This document shows positions 13,384 through 25,200 of a stretch of DNA of 64,000 nucleotides, in pieces. The translations under genes were made by a program, and so were the position numbers. The notes under the pieces were generated by a model. It saw nothing but the letters and a program-made list of their open reading frames with translations. It did not search any database and had not been told where the DNA came from. Positions within the stretch are counted from its first letter, which is position 1; the number at the start of each line of letters is the position of its first letter. The stretch is from Phoebastria nigripes (lineage: Eukaryota; Chordata; Aves; Procellariiformes; Diomedeidae). The stretch is from NCBI GenBank assembly GCA_035582835.1, contig JAYKAV010002553.1, forward strand, positions 3,723,685 to 3,787,684, written 5' to 3'.

Positions 13384-14039
13384 CTCGGACGCCGCCACTG
13401 GCCGGCCGCTCCCTCCGGCGCGCTCGGGCGCGCTGCCCGTTGGCCGCCGGGACTCCCCGCCCCGCCGTCCCGCGCAGCCCATTGGGTGTCTCAACTTCGC
13501 GCCCCGCCCCACCGCGCAGCCCATTGGGCGGCGAGCTTGCGACCTTTGGCCCGCCCGCTGTTCCTCTCCGCGGGGACAGAGAGCCACCATTGGCCGCCTC
13601 GCCCGCCACTCCGGCTCTCGGCGCGTGTTGTTTATTTGGGCGCCTCGGATTGGCTGGTTACTGGCGGCGACGGCCCGCGGCGGGCGGGCCGCGCCCCGAG
13701 CCCGCGCTGCGATAGGGCGCGCAGGAGGAAGACTCCGGGTGACGTCGCCCGGCGAAGGTCGGACGCAGGAGCAAGGGCGAAACCAGGCGCGGCCCTCGGC
13801 CGCCTGGGGGCACCGCCCCGCCCCGATCCGATTGGTCTCCGGGCTGCGTGGGCGTGGCTCCTCAGGGGGCGGCGGGGCCGATTGGGCTCCGCGGCCGCGG
13901 GGGGCGGAGCGCCGCCCGGCGGGGCTCGGCTACGGGGGCCCCTATTGGCCGCGCTGGGGGCGCCTGGTGACGTGGCCGCCGGTGCCGGCGGCGGGTGCCG
14001 GCAGCGGGGCGATGCGCGGGCGGGCGGCGGCGGGCGCAC
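13384..14039. promoter_or_regulatory. Bidirectional CpG promoter SLC25A28/ENTPD7 with a CCAAT array
   Basis: The sequence between the divergent SLC25A28 and ENTPD7 first exons is CpG-rich and has no TATA box. Seven ATTGG motifs (CCAAT on the minus strand), all in one orientation, start at 13481, 13523, 13589, 13649, 13831, 13881 and 13944. The first two lie in a 16-bp direct repeat, CGCGCAGCCCATTGGG, at 13471-13486 and 13513-13528. A CRE-like TGACGTCG is at 13740-13747 and TGACGTGG is at 13968-13975. CCAAT boxes bind NF-Y and are common in bidirectional promoters; occupancy here is inferred. Confidence 0.8.
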
Positions 14040-17000
14040 ATGGCCAGGTGAGCGGGGCCGGGCCGGGGGGCCGGGGCCGGGCCGGGCCCGGTGCTGAGCT
14101 ATGGCCTCTGCTCGCAGGATCGGCGTTTCCTGCCCGTCGTGGCGCTCGGCGGGACCCTGCCCGTGCCCGGGGCCGCGGCAGCGCTCGGCGGCGCTGGGGC
14201 TGGCCCTCGCCGTGGGGCTGCTGCTGCTGCTGGCGGCCGCTGCCCCCCGCCGCTGGGCCGCGCGGCCCCGCGCCGCCCGGCGCGACGAGAGGTGAGCGGG
14301 GACGGGGGGGCTGCCGGGGGACCGGGGCTCACCGTTGCCCGCCGGTGCTGAGGCGCCCGTCCCCCTGTCCCCGGGCCCCAGGTACCTGGCGCGGGTGGAG
14401 GAGCTGACGGCCACCGACACCGAGGACTCGGCCCTCAATTACGGGGTGGTCGTCGACTGCGGGAGCAGCGGGTCCCGGGTCTTCGTCTACTTCTGGCCCC
14501 CGCACAACGGGAACCCCCACGACCTGCTGGACATCAAGCAGATGAGGGACCGGAGCAGCCGCCCAGTCGTCAAGAAAATTAAACCAGGTCGGTGCCGCCC
14601 CTCTCCGCCTCCGGCCCCGAGGCCCCCGCACACGGGGCGGGTACGGCTGCTGCCCGTAGCGGGGCTGGGTGGTTCACAGCCTCCCTTCCGCGGGCAGGCA
14701 TCTCCGTGGCGGCGGCAGCCCCGGAGCAAGCTACGCCCTACCTGCGCCCTCTGCTTCAGTTCGCGGCAGCCCACGTCCCAGCTCAGAAGCACAAGGAAAC
14801 GCCGCTTTACATCCTGTGCACGGCAGGCATGCGGCTGCTGCCCGAGAGGTGAGTTCATCGGCCCTTGTCGGGGGGAGCCAGGGACCCGCTGGGATCCCTC
14901 AGCCGCAAGGAGGGGGAAGAGAACTACCTTGTCTTGAGCCTCATGGGGGAATTAGGAATTCTGGGGGGGATTTGAGAAAGGAGCAAGCAGCGAGGGCTGC
15001 AGAAGGAGGGTTTGAGCACGCTGGGAGGGAGGTGACAGGGGACACTTTGCAGTCTCAAACGAATAGATCTAGCTTCTTATCTCCAAAGCGCGCTGGGTGC
15101 AGCAGCAGGGCTCGTGGGGCTGGACGCGGAGTGTATTGCAGCAGGATTCCTGCTGTCTCTTGCGCTCCCGCAAAGGAGCGTCGCTGGTGAAGGTCCCTTA
15201 GCACCTGTCCCTCTCCTGCGTCCTTGCAGGCAGCAAGCTGCAATCCTGGAGGACTTGGTGAGAAACGTGCCCCTGGAGTTTGATTTTCTCTTCTCCAAAT
15301 CACACGCAGAAGTGATTTCAGGGAAACAGGAAGGTAGGAGCTGCTGCGAAGCACTGCTTAGTTCCCTTTAGTATATTGCCGTAATGACCCTTTCTGTCTC
15401 GTGCAGGTGTCTATGCTTGGATCGGCATCAACTTTGTCCTGGGCCGGTTTGATCACGAGGACGGTGAGTCTGGCTGCTTGTAGAGCAGCTGGGAGGGTCT
15501 GAGCAGAGCCCTGCTGGAGCTCGCCCCAGCACTGGAGCTAAGAGCAAGCTCTGGAGCAGGCAGCGTCTGCCCCTCTGGCCTGGCAATGCCTGACCCCAGC
15601 CATGCGTGTGAAACTCTCCTGGACCTGGGACCTAGAGGGGCACTTGCCCCAGTCACAGGAACAAGTCCCTGTGTGAGGGGGACAACTGCAGCATTTTGGG
15701 AGAAGAACCAGGGAGAGAGGGTTTGTAGTAGTGTTCCTGTAGTGGCTTCCAGCAGTGGATACTTTGGGGGAACCTGCAAGGCCGGGGGGCGGCCAGCCCC
15801 AAGTGTCAGGACCCACTGCCCTGCAAGTGATCCTCGGGCACTGCTGGCAGGGGTGGAGAAGCCCCATGAGACTGCTCTGGGGGGTAATGGTGGAAGGGAG
15901 GAGATGCTGCCCCAGGCCCTGCCCCTCGCTGACACGCCACTGTGGGTTTCAGAGGAGGATGCGGTGGTCACTGTAGCGCTGGGGGACCAGGGAGAGTCCC
16001 TGGTTCGGAAACGAACAGTTGGGATCCTAGACATGGGGGGCGCCTCCCTGCAGATCGCCTATGAAGTGCCCGACTCCGGAACCTTCTCCTCCCCGCAGCA
16101 GGTGTGTATCTGGCTGGCTGGCCTTGAGCAGCCCCTGCCTTCCCTGGGTTGCTGCTGATCACGGACCTCTCTGTGTCCCCAGGAGGAGGCTGCTAAGAGC
16201 TTACTGGCAGAATTCAACCTGGGCTGCGACGTGCAGCACACTGGCCACGTGTACCGTGTCTACGTCAACACCTTCCTGGGCTTTGGGGGCAATTTTGCCC
16301 GGCAGCGCTATGAGGAGCTTGTGCTGAACCAGACCTCTGTGCACAACCGGTATTGCTGTCTTGCCTAGCGGTGCCCCCGCTGGGGCATTACGAAATGGGG
16401 TGCTGGTTCCTTCATGCCACCCTCTCCCCATTGGATTTGCCTCAAGAGCCACCCATGGTGGTAACAGCTCCCACAGCCACGCTGGCAGCAGCAGATGCCT
16501 GGGCTGGCACAGAGTGCACAGGCACTGCCCTTCTCTGAGCCTGGCAGGCCTTATCAGTGCCGCAGCTCCCTGCCTTCCTCCTCCCTTCATGGCAGGCTGC
16601 GGGGAGGCCCCTCTGGTAGCTTTCAGCTTTTCTTGCTCTGACTTTCCCTCCTTCTCCAGCACCGATGCACTCAGCACATCTTTCCATCACATCCCCACCT
16701 CGAGCTCTCTGTCTCCTGTCTCTCCTTCCCTTCCTAGAGCGCTACGTGAAGCTGTCGCCAGAGGCGGAGAGGCTTGGTGCCCAGGTACTCCTGTGCCAGG
16801 AGCAAACCCTGCCTCCAGATCCCGGGGGGCTGTGCAGGGGTGCGGATCCCCGCGAGCTGGGTGGGGTGGCCATGCCTTGTTGCACCCCGCAGGCACTTGG
16901 GGCACGTGGCCACAGGTCAGCGTGACAGATCTGGCGGGTTTGGCTTCGGCAGGAGGTGGCAGGGTGGGCACCAGCACTGCCGGGTACAAGGCGACACAGC

Positions 17001-18278
17001 CTGGTCTGGTACAGGGGGTATCCAGATGCGGGGCAGCACTAGACCAGGCTTTTGGGGGTGGTACAGGACCCCCTGTACAACTGCCTTTCCTTCCTGGCCT
17101 GTTTTCCAGCCTGCACAGCCAGCAGACAGGGCTGAACGCCGAGACGCCCTTCCTGGACCCCTGCCTGCCTGTGGGGCTGGAGGACACAGTGGCCAGGGGC
17201 GGCCAAACCCTGTACGTTCGGGGGCGAGGGGACTGGCCAGCCTGTGCGGAGCTGCTGCAGCCCCTCCTGGCTGGGCCCAACAGCAGCCAGGCCTCCCTGG
17301 CGGGGGCCTACAAAGCACCCATTGACTTTGGCAACAGCGAGTTTTACGGCTTCTCCGAGTTCTTCTACTGTACTGAGGACGTGCTGCGCCTGGGGGGCCG
17401 CTACAGTGCCCCCACCTTCACCTCTGCCGCCCAGGTGGGTGCTGCCCCGGCCGTTTGCAGGGCTGGGAGGGAGTGGGGGCCATTTCTCTGCTCTGAGCCC
17501 TGACTTCTCTGTCCCCCAGGAGTACTGCAGCCAGCGATGGGAGGTGCTGACCCAGCGCTTCCGCGGTGGCCTCTACTCGGCACATGCAGACCAGCACCGG
17601 CTGAAGTAAGCAGCTTTGCTGGGGGGGTGCTATGGCTGCACCTCCTCAGGGGGCTTTTGCCGGGGTGAGGGACCGTGGTGCGGGGGGTAGCATCGGGCTG
17701 ATGCTCTCACATGCCATGCCTGCAGGTATCAGTGCTTCAAATCAGCCTGGATGTACCAAGTCCTTCACCAGGGCTTCCACTTCCCCCTGGACTACCCCAG
17801 CCTGCGCACAGCCCAGCTGGTGTACGACCGGGAGGTGCAGTGGACGCTGGGAGCCATCCTCTACAAGACGCGGTTTCTGCCACTCAGGTACCATTGGCTT
17901 GCTGATGGCATCACTCAGGGAAGGGTGGTTGGGGAGGAGCAGGAGTTGCCGCACTGGGCGAGGGCTCTGCCGCCCCGGTAAGGGGAGCAGCAGCAAAGTC
18001 TGGTAGTACCCCATGGCATCTCACAGCCAGTCCTTACTCCTCTCCGCAGGGATCTCCGGCAGGAGAGCATCCGGCAAGCACATGCCTCCTGGCTGCGCCT
18101 CTCTTTTGTCTACAACCACTATCTCTTCTTTGCCTGCATCCTGGTCGTAGCGCTGGCCATAGTCCTCTACCTCCTGCGGCTGCGCCGCATCCACCGCCGG
18201 CAGCTGCGCTCGGCCCAGCTCACCCTGCTCTGGCTGGACAAGGTGGTGGTGCCGCCGGGCCAGGGAAACGGGCCATGA
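14040..18278 (+). CDS. ENTPD7: Ectonucleoside triphosphate diphosphohydrolase 7
   Basis: GDA1/CD39-family nucleotidase anchored in intracellular membranes; the mammalian enzyme hydrolyses nucleoside triphosphates such as UTP, GTP and CTP. Coding exons: 14040-14047, 14118-14291, 14382-14587, 14698-14848, 15230-15333, 15407-15463, 15953-16101, 16183-16349, 17110-17434, 17520-17605, 17726-17887, 18050-18278. They give 605 residues, against 604 in human. Apyrase motifs seen include VVDCGSSGSRVF, CTAGMRLLP, AWIGINFVLG and LDMGGASLQIAYE. There are two membrane anchors, near residues 27-45 and 551-573. The start was chosen as the 8-nt exon because it yields MARI, as in human. An in-frame ATG at 14101 would be used if the 70-bp intron were retained. 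It is divergent from SLC25A28 and convergent with ATP6V0E2. Confidence 0.96.
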
Positions 18279-19244
18279 CACTGGTGGTAACCACTGTCCA
18301 GTTGCACCAGCAGAACCAGGACTGGCTGACAGCCTGGGCTCCAAGGGCTTGGACTCTTTCTTAAAGACCATCTCAACTCTGCACTCCGTCATCTCCACAT
18401 CAGAACCAGAGCCTGTGGGCTGAGGCAGCTACAGACACCGGAGCTTTCCTCTCTACCTCACCCCCGTCCTAATCTTTGCATTCCTTGGCCTTCGGCCTTT
18501 GTCTCCCTACGCAGTGTAGAGCAAAGTCCTCTGCAGCCAGCAGGCTCAAGGCTGCAGCCCTGGCAGGTCCCTCAGATAGGCAGTACACTGTCACCAAGGC
18601 GGCCAACCCAGGGCTGTGGCCTGAAGCACCAGGCCACCCCATGACTCAGCCACCAGTTTGCAGAGCAACCTGGTGAGGTGCTGCAGCTCATCACCTGGGG
18701 TGGCCTTTCTGCAGTCCTTTACAAGCCCATGGGCTGGAGAGCAGCAGTCGCCAGCAAAGTCACTACAGGAACCAAGTGAGCCACGAGCTCCACCAAGCTG
18801 CTCTGCGCAGCCCAGCCCCTCTCGGAGCGTTAAGAGGTGTCCTGCTCTTTGCCATGTCTTCCCCTCCCAGGACAATCCTCCCACAGTCCTAGCCAGCGCC
18901 CCAGGCTCAGCACTGAGGGCTCAGGGACTAGTTCCTAAGGCACCACCCAAAGTAGACTGTGTTGCCTTTCATACATTCCCTCCTGGGCACATCTGCCTTA
19001 TGGTGTCCCGCACGTTAATCAGGCACTAGCACCAGGACCAGTGGTTCTCTCCCCTGTGAATGCAGGCTGGGCCTGCCCATGGGTGAACCACCTCACTCCA
19101 GCCCAGCTCACTGCCCCAGGGCAGGTCTGAGCTGTGGCTGTGCACACAGGCACAAGCCTTCCTCCCCTGGGGCTGGAGCCCCCCCGATGACCCAATGAAG
19201 TTCGTCACTTTCTACTTGAACTCAGCTGTTCCCATTCCTGTAGC

Positions 19245-19250
19245 AATAAA
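19245..19250 (+). terminator. ENTPD7: Proximal polyadenylation signal of ENTPD7
   Basis: AATAAA lies 967 bp after the ENTPD7 stop codon, on the coding strand, with no intervening gene. It is the likely main 3' end. Confidence 0.65.
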
Positions 19251-19902
19251 CAAACCCCTTGAGCCATCCAGCATTGGTCTTGTTTTCTAGTGAGCACCTC
19301 CCCAGCAGTGACAGCTCCTGGCTGGTGGCATGATGGGGGGCCAGTGCACGTCTGCACACTGTTGCTTTGTGCCACCGCGGTGGGATGATGGAGTTGCTTT
19401 CTTGCCAGCAGATGTCTGCAATTCCAGCAGAAGGACAGCTGAGCTCAACTCCTGAGCTGGTAGCAGCAGGGGAAGCTCTGATCCAAACTGAACTGTTGTG
19501 ATCCTTGGAGACAGCATCCTTTGCTACCCCCCTCTCTCCTCCTAAGACAAGGAAGTTGAACCTGCCCACTCGGCCCCTGGAAGATATTGCTCCCTGCTTT
19601 TTACCTTATTCCCCACCACAGCCTAGGAAAGAGGCCACTAAGCTTCTCCAGCTGCTGCACAGCCATGGGGATGGCTCCAGCACAGCTGCCTACCACCAGA
19701 GGCTGGGCAGGTGCCCAATTCTCCCTCTAGCACATGCTGTTGCCTACCTGTGACCCTGGTCCCACAGGATGAGTGCACAGGTGGCATCAAGGATAAAACT
19801 TTCCATGCACCAGTATGCTGCCAACCTCCTGCTCAACAGCTGAGGATCCCAGCCTTGTGCTCATGGTGCAAGAGCACAGTTAGGGGGAAGGGAAGAAGTC
19901 TG

Positions 19903-19908
19903 AATAAA
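19903..19908 (+). terminator. ENTPD7: Possible distal polyadenylation signal of ENTPD7
   Basis: A second AATAAA on the plus strand lies 650 bp past the first. Use of it would bring the ENTPD7 transcript end to within some tens of bases of the opposing ATP6V0E2 3' end. Confidence 0.4.
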
Positions 19909-19977
19909 GCCAAGACTGTTCCTCAGCCTCAAAGCAGCAAGTGACTGTGCCTCCAGCATCACTTACTAGAAAAAGGA

Positions 19978-19983
19978 TTTATT
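19978..19983 (-). terminator. ATP6V0E2: Polyadenylation signal of ATP6V0E2
   Basis: TTTATT on the plus strand is AATAAA for the minus strand. It lies about 1.16 kb past the ATP6V0E2 stop. The stretch between holds no other gene, so it is probably a long 3' UTR, possibly with a further intron. Confidence 0.6.
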
Positions 19984-21138
19984 TCCACAACACAAATTTA
20001 ACACACACAGACAAATAAATAAATACAGATAAATTATCTGATAAATAAGGGAAAACCTAAAACACAATGGCCTACTCTGTTCTTCTCAGAACCTGGACGC
20101 AGGTTGGGGTGGTGGTGGTACCTAGACATGACTGCAGCACCCTGACTGCTGAGGCGGGAGGAGACACAGCACCCCTTTGATCCCCTCCAGCAGGCTGCCA
20201 AGCAGCAGAACGCCCTGCCCTGCACCCCAGCATCTCCCTTATCACACCCAAGGGGGTCCGCATGCTCCTCCAGGGTCAGCCCTCCCTTCTCACAACCACA
20301 GCCAGAATCTGTCTTAGCAAGGACCACCCTCACCACAGGGGACTGACCATACAACAGAGGATGCTACGGGCTCCTGCCTTCTCATGCAGAGGGCCAGCCG
20401 GTGCCTGGAATGACCAGGGATATGGTAACCAGGTGGGCAGCTTGGGCTATGAGCAGGGGTTTCACTCGGGGGCTAGGGCTGAGCGCACTGGAGGGAGCAG
20501 GACGAACACTGCAGGGACAGGATCCGCTGGCACGACACACATCTCTCTCTTAGGACGGTGCTCAGTGGCAGTGACTGCAGCACTCGGCCAGCTGAGGGGA
20601 TCTCTCCCTGGTAGCGTGGCTGCTCCCAGGGCCAGGCTTACTAGGCCCTCATCCCACGCAGGGGTGCTGCCTGCCATGCTCAGGGGCCCAGCCACCATTG
20701 GTCCAGGTTGCAGTGCTCAGGGTGCACTAGGGCAGCGGATCCAGCCTCTGTCCCAGCACCTCTGGGGGCTGCCTGGTACAGGAGGATAGAGGCTGGAACA
20801 GCAGCAAGAGCTGGGGGAGGGAGAAAGGAGAAGTTAGCACCAAACTGCACCCACGAGGGAGCCCCCACAAATCTAGAGAACCACAGGCTCAGGGGGAAGT
20901 GCTTGGTTTGCTCGGGCCCAGTGCAGCCCCAGCTGCCCCACACTGAGACCAGCTCACCACAGCCACAATGCACAGACGCCAAAGTGTCTCCCACCCAGCA
21001 AGGACCAGGCTGCAGCTCCCTCCCCAGCCAGACACAGTCAGGCAAGCGGGGACATCTCTGCCACCCAGCCCTCTGCCCACTCACGGTGATGATTTTGGTG
21101 GGGGGGTCTCTGTTCAGGCACCGGCTACCAGGGACTGC

Positions 21139-21734
21139 TCACTCCCAGAGGAAGCGCACGTACCAGATGGTCTCGTTCTTCAGCTGCGGCCCAAACAGGG
21201 GGTTGGCCTGGGCCAGGATGGCGATGAGCCAGCTGCAAAAGGACCCAACCTGCCATCAGCCCCAGTAGCACGGGGGCTGGGACCAGGGTCCCGGGACGCT
21301 GCTGCCTCAAGGGGCTGGCAGAGGGACTGCTGCCCCGGGGGGTGAAGTACCCGGGAGGGAGGCAGGCCGCAGCCCGGGGGCTGTCCCGTTCATCCACAGG
21401 CAGGAGGCTGAGCAGCAGCCACCGGGCCCGGTGAAGCCACACGGAGGATGGGGGAGGTGTGGGGGGTGGGTGGTATCGGGGCCCGGTCCGCAGTACTCAC
21501 AATAGGTAGCAGCACACGGCGGTGGTGACCAGCATCGTGATGATCACCCTGCGGAGACACCGGCGTTAGGACGGGGAGGCCCGGTCCCCGACCCCCCCAC
21601 CCCCGGTATCCCTCCGAGGCCCTCACTCACCCGCGGTTCGGCCCCTTGGGCACGAACCAGGGGGCGGCGATGCCCACGAGGCCCCAGAAGGCGGAGAAGA
21701 GGACGAGCGGCAGCGCGAAGCTGTGCGCCGTCAT
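21139..21734 (-). CDS. ATP6V0E2: V-type proton ATPase subunit e2
   Basis: Small hydrophobic subunit e of the membrane V0 sector of the vacuolar proton pump, which acidifies endosomes, lysosomes and secretory compartments. Coding exons are 21631-21734, 21501-21548 and 21139-21232, giving 81 residues, the usual family length. The start MTAHSFALP and the end YVRFLWE match paralogue e2 rather than e1 (from memory, e1 begins MAYHG and ends KYHWP). Two membrane helices are visible, and the family signature PKGPNRGVIITM spans the first intron. The sequence overlapping the stop codon (GTGAGC) could act as a donor, so the 3' UTR may be spliced. The gene lies between ENTPD7 and COX15, where human has no such gene. 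Confidence 0.95.
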
Positions 21735-22020
21735 GGCCGCTCCGCACAGACAGACGGATCGCCGCCGCACCGGATGCCGCTCTGCCCACTGCCGCTCCCG
21801 GCGGCCAATCCGCGGACGCAGCGCGGCGCGCTGAAGCCACCGCCGCCTCCCATTGGCGGAGACACGAGTCCGGGCGTACGGCGGGGTGACACCAGGGGGC
21901 GCCAAAGGGAGCCCGCCCGCTCTCCCCTCCCCTCCCCGCCGCGGCTCGGCCCCCACGTCCGCTGCAGCCGCTCCCTCCGAGGCTCCCCGCACCCCTCCTC
22001 ACCTCGCTCCGGAAAGGAGG
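21735..22020 (-). promoter_or_regulatory. ATP6V0E2: ATP6V0E2 promoter, CpG-rich
   Basis: GC-rich sequence immediately upstream of the ATP6V0E2 ATG. It holds two CCAAT motifs in opposite orientation (CCAAT at 21805-21809, ATTGG at 21852-21856) and no TATA box. It is squeezed between this gene and the 3' end of COX15 on the same strand. Confidence 0.6.
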
Positions 22021-22056
22021 CACTCAGCCAGACACCAGCCGCTCCGTAAAAACTCC

Positions 22057-22062
22057 TTTATG
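22057..22062 (-). terminator. COX15: Probable variant polyadenylation signal of COX15
   Basis: TTTATG on the plus strand reads CATAAA on the minus strand, a known weak variant of AATAAA. It lies about 150 bp after the COX15 stop. No canonical hexamer is nearer. Confidence 0.45.
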
Positions 22063-22213
22063 TTACAAAGTTCGCACTCACACCCGCCACCTCTTCCCTG
22101 CACACAGCCCGGCTGGGTGCACATCCACCCCCGTGCACCCAGGGTGGGGGGGGTCTCTGCCACCTCCGGGCCCAGCAGCGCAGCTCCCCTGGGAGGGCTC
22201 TCCCTCCGGCGGG

Positions 22214-25200
22214 TTACTTGGGGACCCGCCGGAGCTCGCTCATGAGCCAGAGTGCCATGCTGAGCAGCGCCAGGGAGCCCGACTGGTGCGTGGCGGCCAG
22301 AGGCGTGGGGACATACAGCAGCAGGGTGCTGATGCCCAGGCCCACCTGCCAAGAAGGGAGAAGGGGTAAGAGCAGCAGTGGATGCAGCGTTGATACACAT
22401 CCCCAGCACAGAGTATGATGTAGAAAGGCCCATGGCCACAGCCAGACTTCCCACCCTCAAATTTAGACCATGCATGCACTATGGCGAGGCCCTGGGTCTA
22501 GGCAGCTCCACCTCTCAGCTGCAGGCTCTTGGGGCCAGCACAGACCCAAGCTGGGGACAGCTCTGTCTTGTGAACGTGCTACAAAGCACTAGAGGGAGGA
22601 AAAAAAAATAGAAGAGGGGAGAAGAAGAAAAAAAAAAAAAAAGACGGTACCTGCATGCAAGCCACAGCCAATAAGGAAGTCACTGCCATCCTGGTCCTGC
22701 GAGGGAGTGGGACCTTCCGTGAGAAGAGGTACAGTGCTGTGACAGCCGTGACTGAGGCGATTCCCTACAAAAGGGAAGAGAAACCACCACCCTTCAAGAA
22801 AAGTTCAAAGGAAATGGGTGCAGTGGCCTTTGGCTGCGCCTTCCAAGCAGTAAAAGAAATCCTGTGAGCAATATTTAACTGTAGAAATGTGTTAATGGCC
22901 ATGACCAAATCCCAGAGCTCCCATCCTCACCAGGTTAACAACCCTGAAATTTAACTAAAGTTATAGAGCGTTCCATTTTTCTCCAAATTAATGCTTTATT
23001 TTCCAATAGCTTTTCCTCATTTCTTCAAGTCATTAGGGATTGTTTCTGCCCTCTCCCCATCTGTCACCTTGACAACTAGAGGTGGAAGCTGTCATCTGGA
23101 GAATTAATCTCATTTTCACCACTCAGCTGTAGTTCACCAGCATAACCTTGCTGTGCAGGTCACTCCAGGTGATTCCTCTTCTAAGTCACTTTCTTTTTAG
23201 TCTTAGTTAAGGCTTAGTCCACAGCAGTGCAGGCAGTGGTATTTAATATCCGGCTTGCTCTAACTAGCTATTTTCACAGGGTGCTACTGGGGTAAAGCAA
23301 GTTCAGAAATTCCGAAGGAAGTATTCAGCATCGTGATTTCCAAGTTTTATTTCACACAACTTTCCCAGACATTTCAGTAGCAAGGGCTACCCTGGTCCGT
23401 AGCTCACATTACGGAAAAGGAGACACAAAGAAACAAAGTTTGTAACTTCCGCAGGAGGAAGATGTCCTTAAGGAAGGAGACCACACTGAAAATAAGAGTG
23501 CTAAACTTCCTCCTTCTGCAGAACCAAATTGGTAATATGCTCTCAGGACCTTTGGACACCCTGGATATCACTCAAGCTGACAGAACCACAGCACAAAGAG
23601 GACAGCTTGGCTGCAGGAGGCACCTGAGAAGCAGCACAGACATAGCAGGAAGACAGCACTTACCAAGATCCTGTGATCAAACTGTACAGTTGTTGGATTC
23701 TCAAAGATATTTCTCAGTACGGGGGAGAAAGCAAGGAGATCATCTGGGATCCAGCGCTCCCCCATTTTGGGGAAGGAATTGTACACAAGGCCAGCATCCA
23801 GCCCTGCCACAAAGGCACCTGCAATTCCAGAGCAGAAAATGAGACTACCAGAGTAGGCAAAGGTGGCACTCTAGGTTGCACAGCTCTGACTCAAGAGCTC
23901 AGCTTGATCCTGAATTTCTTTCAGAAATATACACAGAGATCACACAGCAACAGGCAGGCTGGAAGGCGCACCTCCACCTGCTCAGGAAAGGCCAGTAAGG
24001 GAGGTTCTCGACTGTCAGCTCCCTGACAGCAATAAAGTTTTCCCAGAAAACATGATGGGGTTGCTCACAGACCCCGCTAGACCAGAAGAAAAACAAGGCA
24101 GAGAGGAATGAGCCACAGATGGGACAGCAGTAAGAAACACTCTTACCTGAAAGAGCGGTAAGAAAAATGAGAGCTGTAGTGCCATGAGCAAATTGTCTCA
24201 GGCGAAGGAGCTGATGGGTCTCAGGTAACTGTAAAATACAAAAAAAAAAAGAAAATAATCAAGGCAAAGCATTTCTGGTGCTGTTTGCAGCAGGGAAGAA
24301 AAGCCTTCGCTGCATATATGGGCCAAGGGCTTGGCCTGTGCTTTACAAAAGGACTCTCTAGAGACTACCAGGCAGCACAGTCACACTTCAGTGGTTCCTC
24401 AAAACCACAACTAATCGGGTCCAACCCTGTACAGAAACTGAAGTGGCTGCTGGACAGTTACTGGCACAAATCATTTAGCCTGGCCAGGCACACCCCTGCC
24501 TAAGCTTGCACAAATCTGAGGCTAATTACTTTTGAGCGGAACAGCACGAGTCAAAGGAAGTGTCCCATAACAGAAGTTTACAGAAGGGGTATTTTGTAAT
24601 GCAGTATTAGATCAGAGTCAGGAACAGAGACTAAAACGGAAGCACCATCACCCTTCACGCCCTTTCCTTGCCCTTCACATCACACCCCCAACCCTCTGAA
24701 TTGACATGACCCCGCGCTTTTGACTCCTGACACACCACTCCGTACCTTGTGTCGTGGAAGCAGCAAAGACAGCCCTGTCCACAGGCTAGCAGAGTACAGA
24801 ACCAGTGCGGAGCCGAGATGTGCTGCGAGACGGTACTGACTGACCCGGGGAATGTCGTAAGAGTCTGGCTTCTCTTCCAGCCCGCTCTTCACCATGTACC
24901 ATCCCAGCAGTCCCTGGCAAAAAACAGAGAGGGGTCAGAGTAAGCTCCCCTATGCTGCTATACTGCCCTTCATCAGAAAGAGTGGTCAGTGAATAACCCT
25001 ACATGTCTGTCTCAGCACAGACAGGGCAGTAGCAACTGCTAAGACCAGATAAACACGAGGGGCAAAGCAACTTGTTTCCTCCACCTTCAACCAGCTATCA
25101 GCACTGACACCCCGCCAAGCTTTCACAAATCCCACTGTCTCAGCCACACTCAATCAGAAGATATTCACAGGAGATGCTGCCGCTAATCCCTGCGGCTACA

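Noticed and set aside
14101..14295. ENTPD7 starting at ATG 14101
   Set aside because: The upstream ATG plus 70-bp intron gives the MARI start shared with human; 14101 is kept only as an alternative.
12938..14407. 489-codon plus-strand open frame
   Set aside because: Spans the N gap and the bidirectional promoter; openness comes from the Ns and GC bias.
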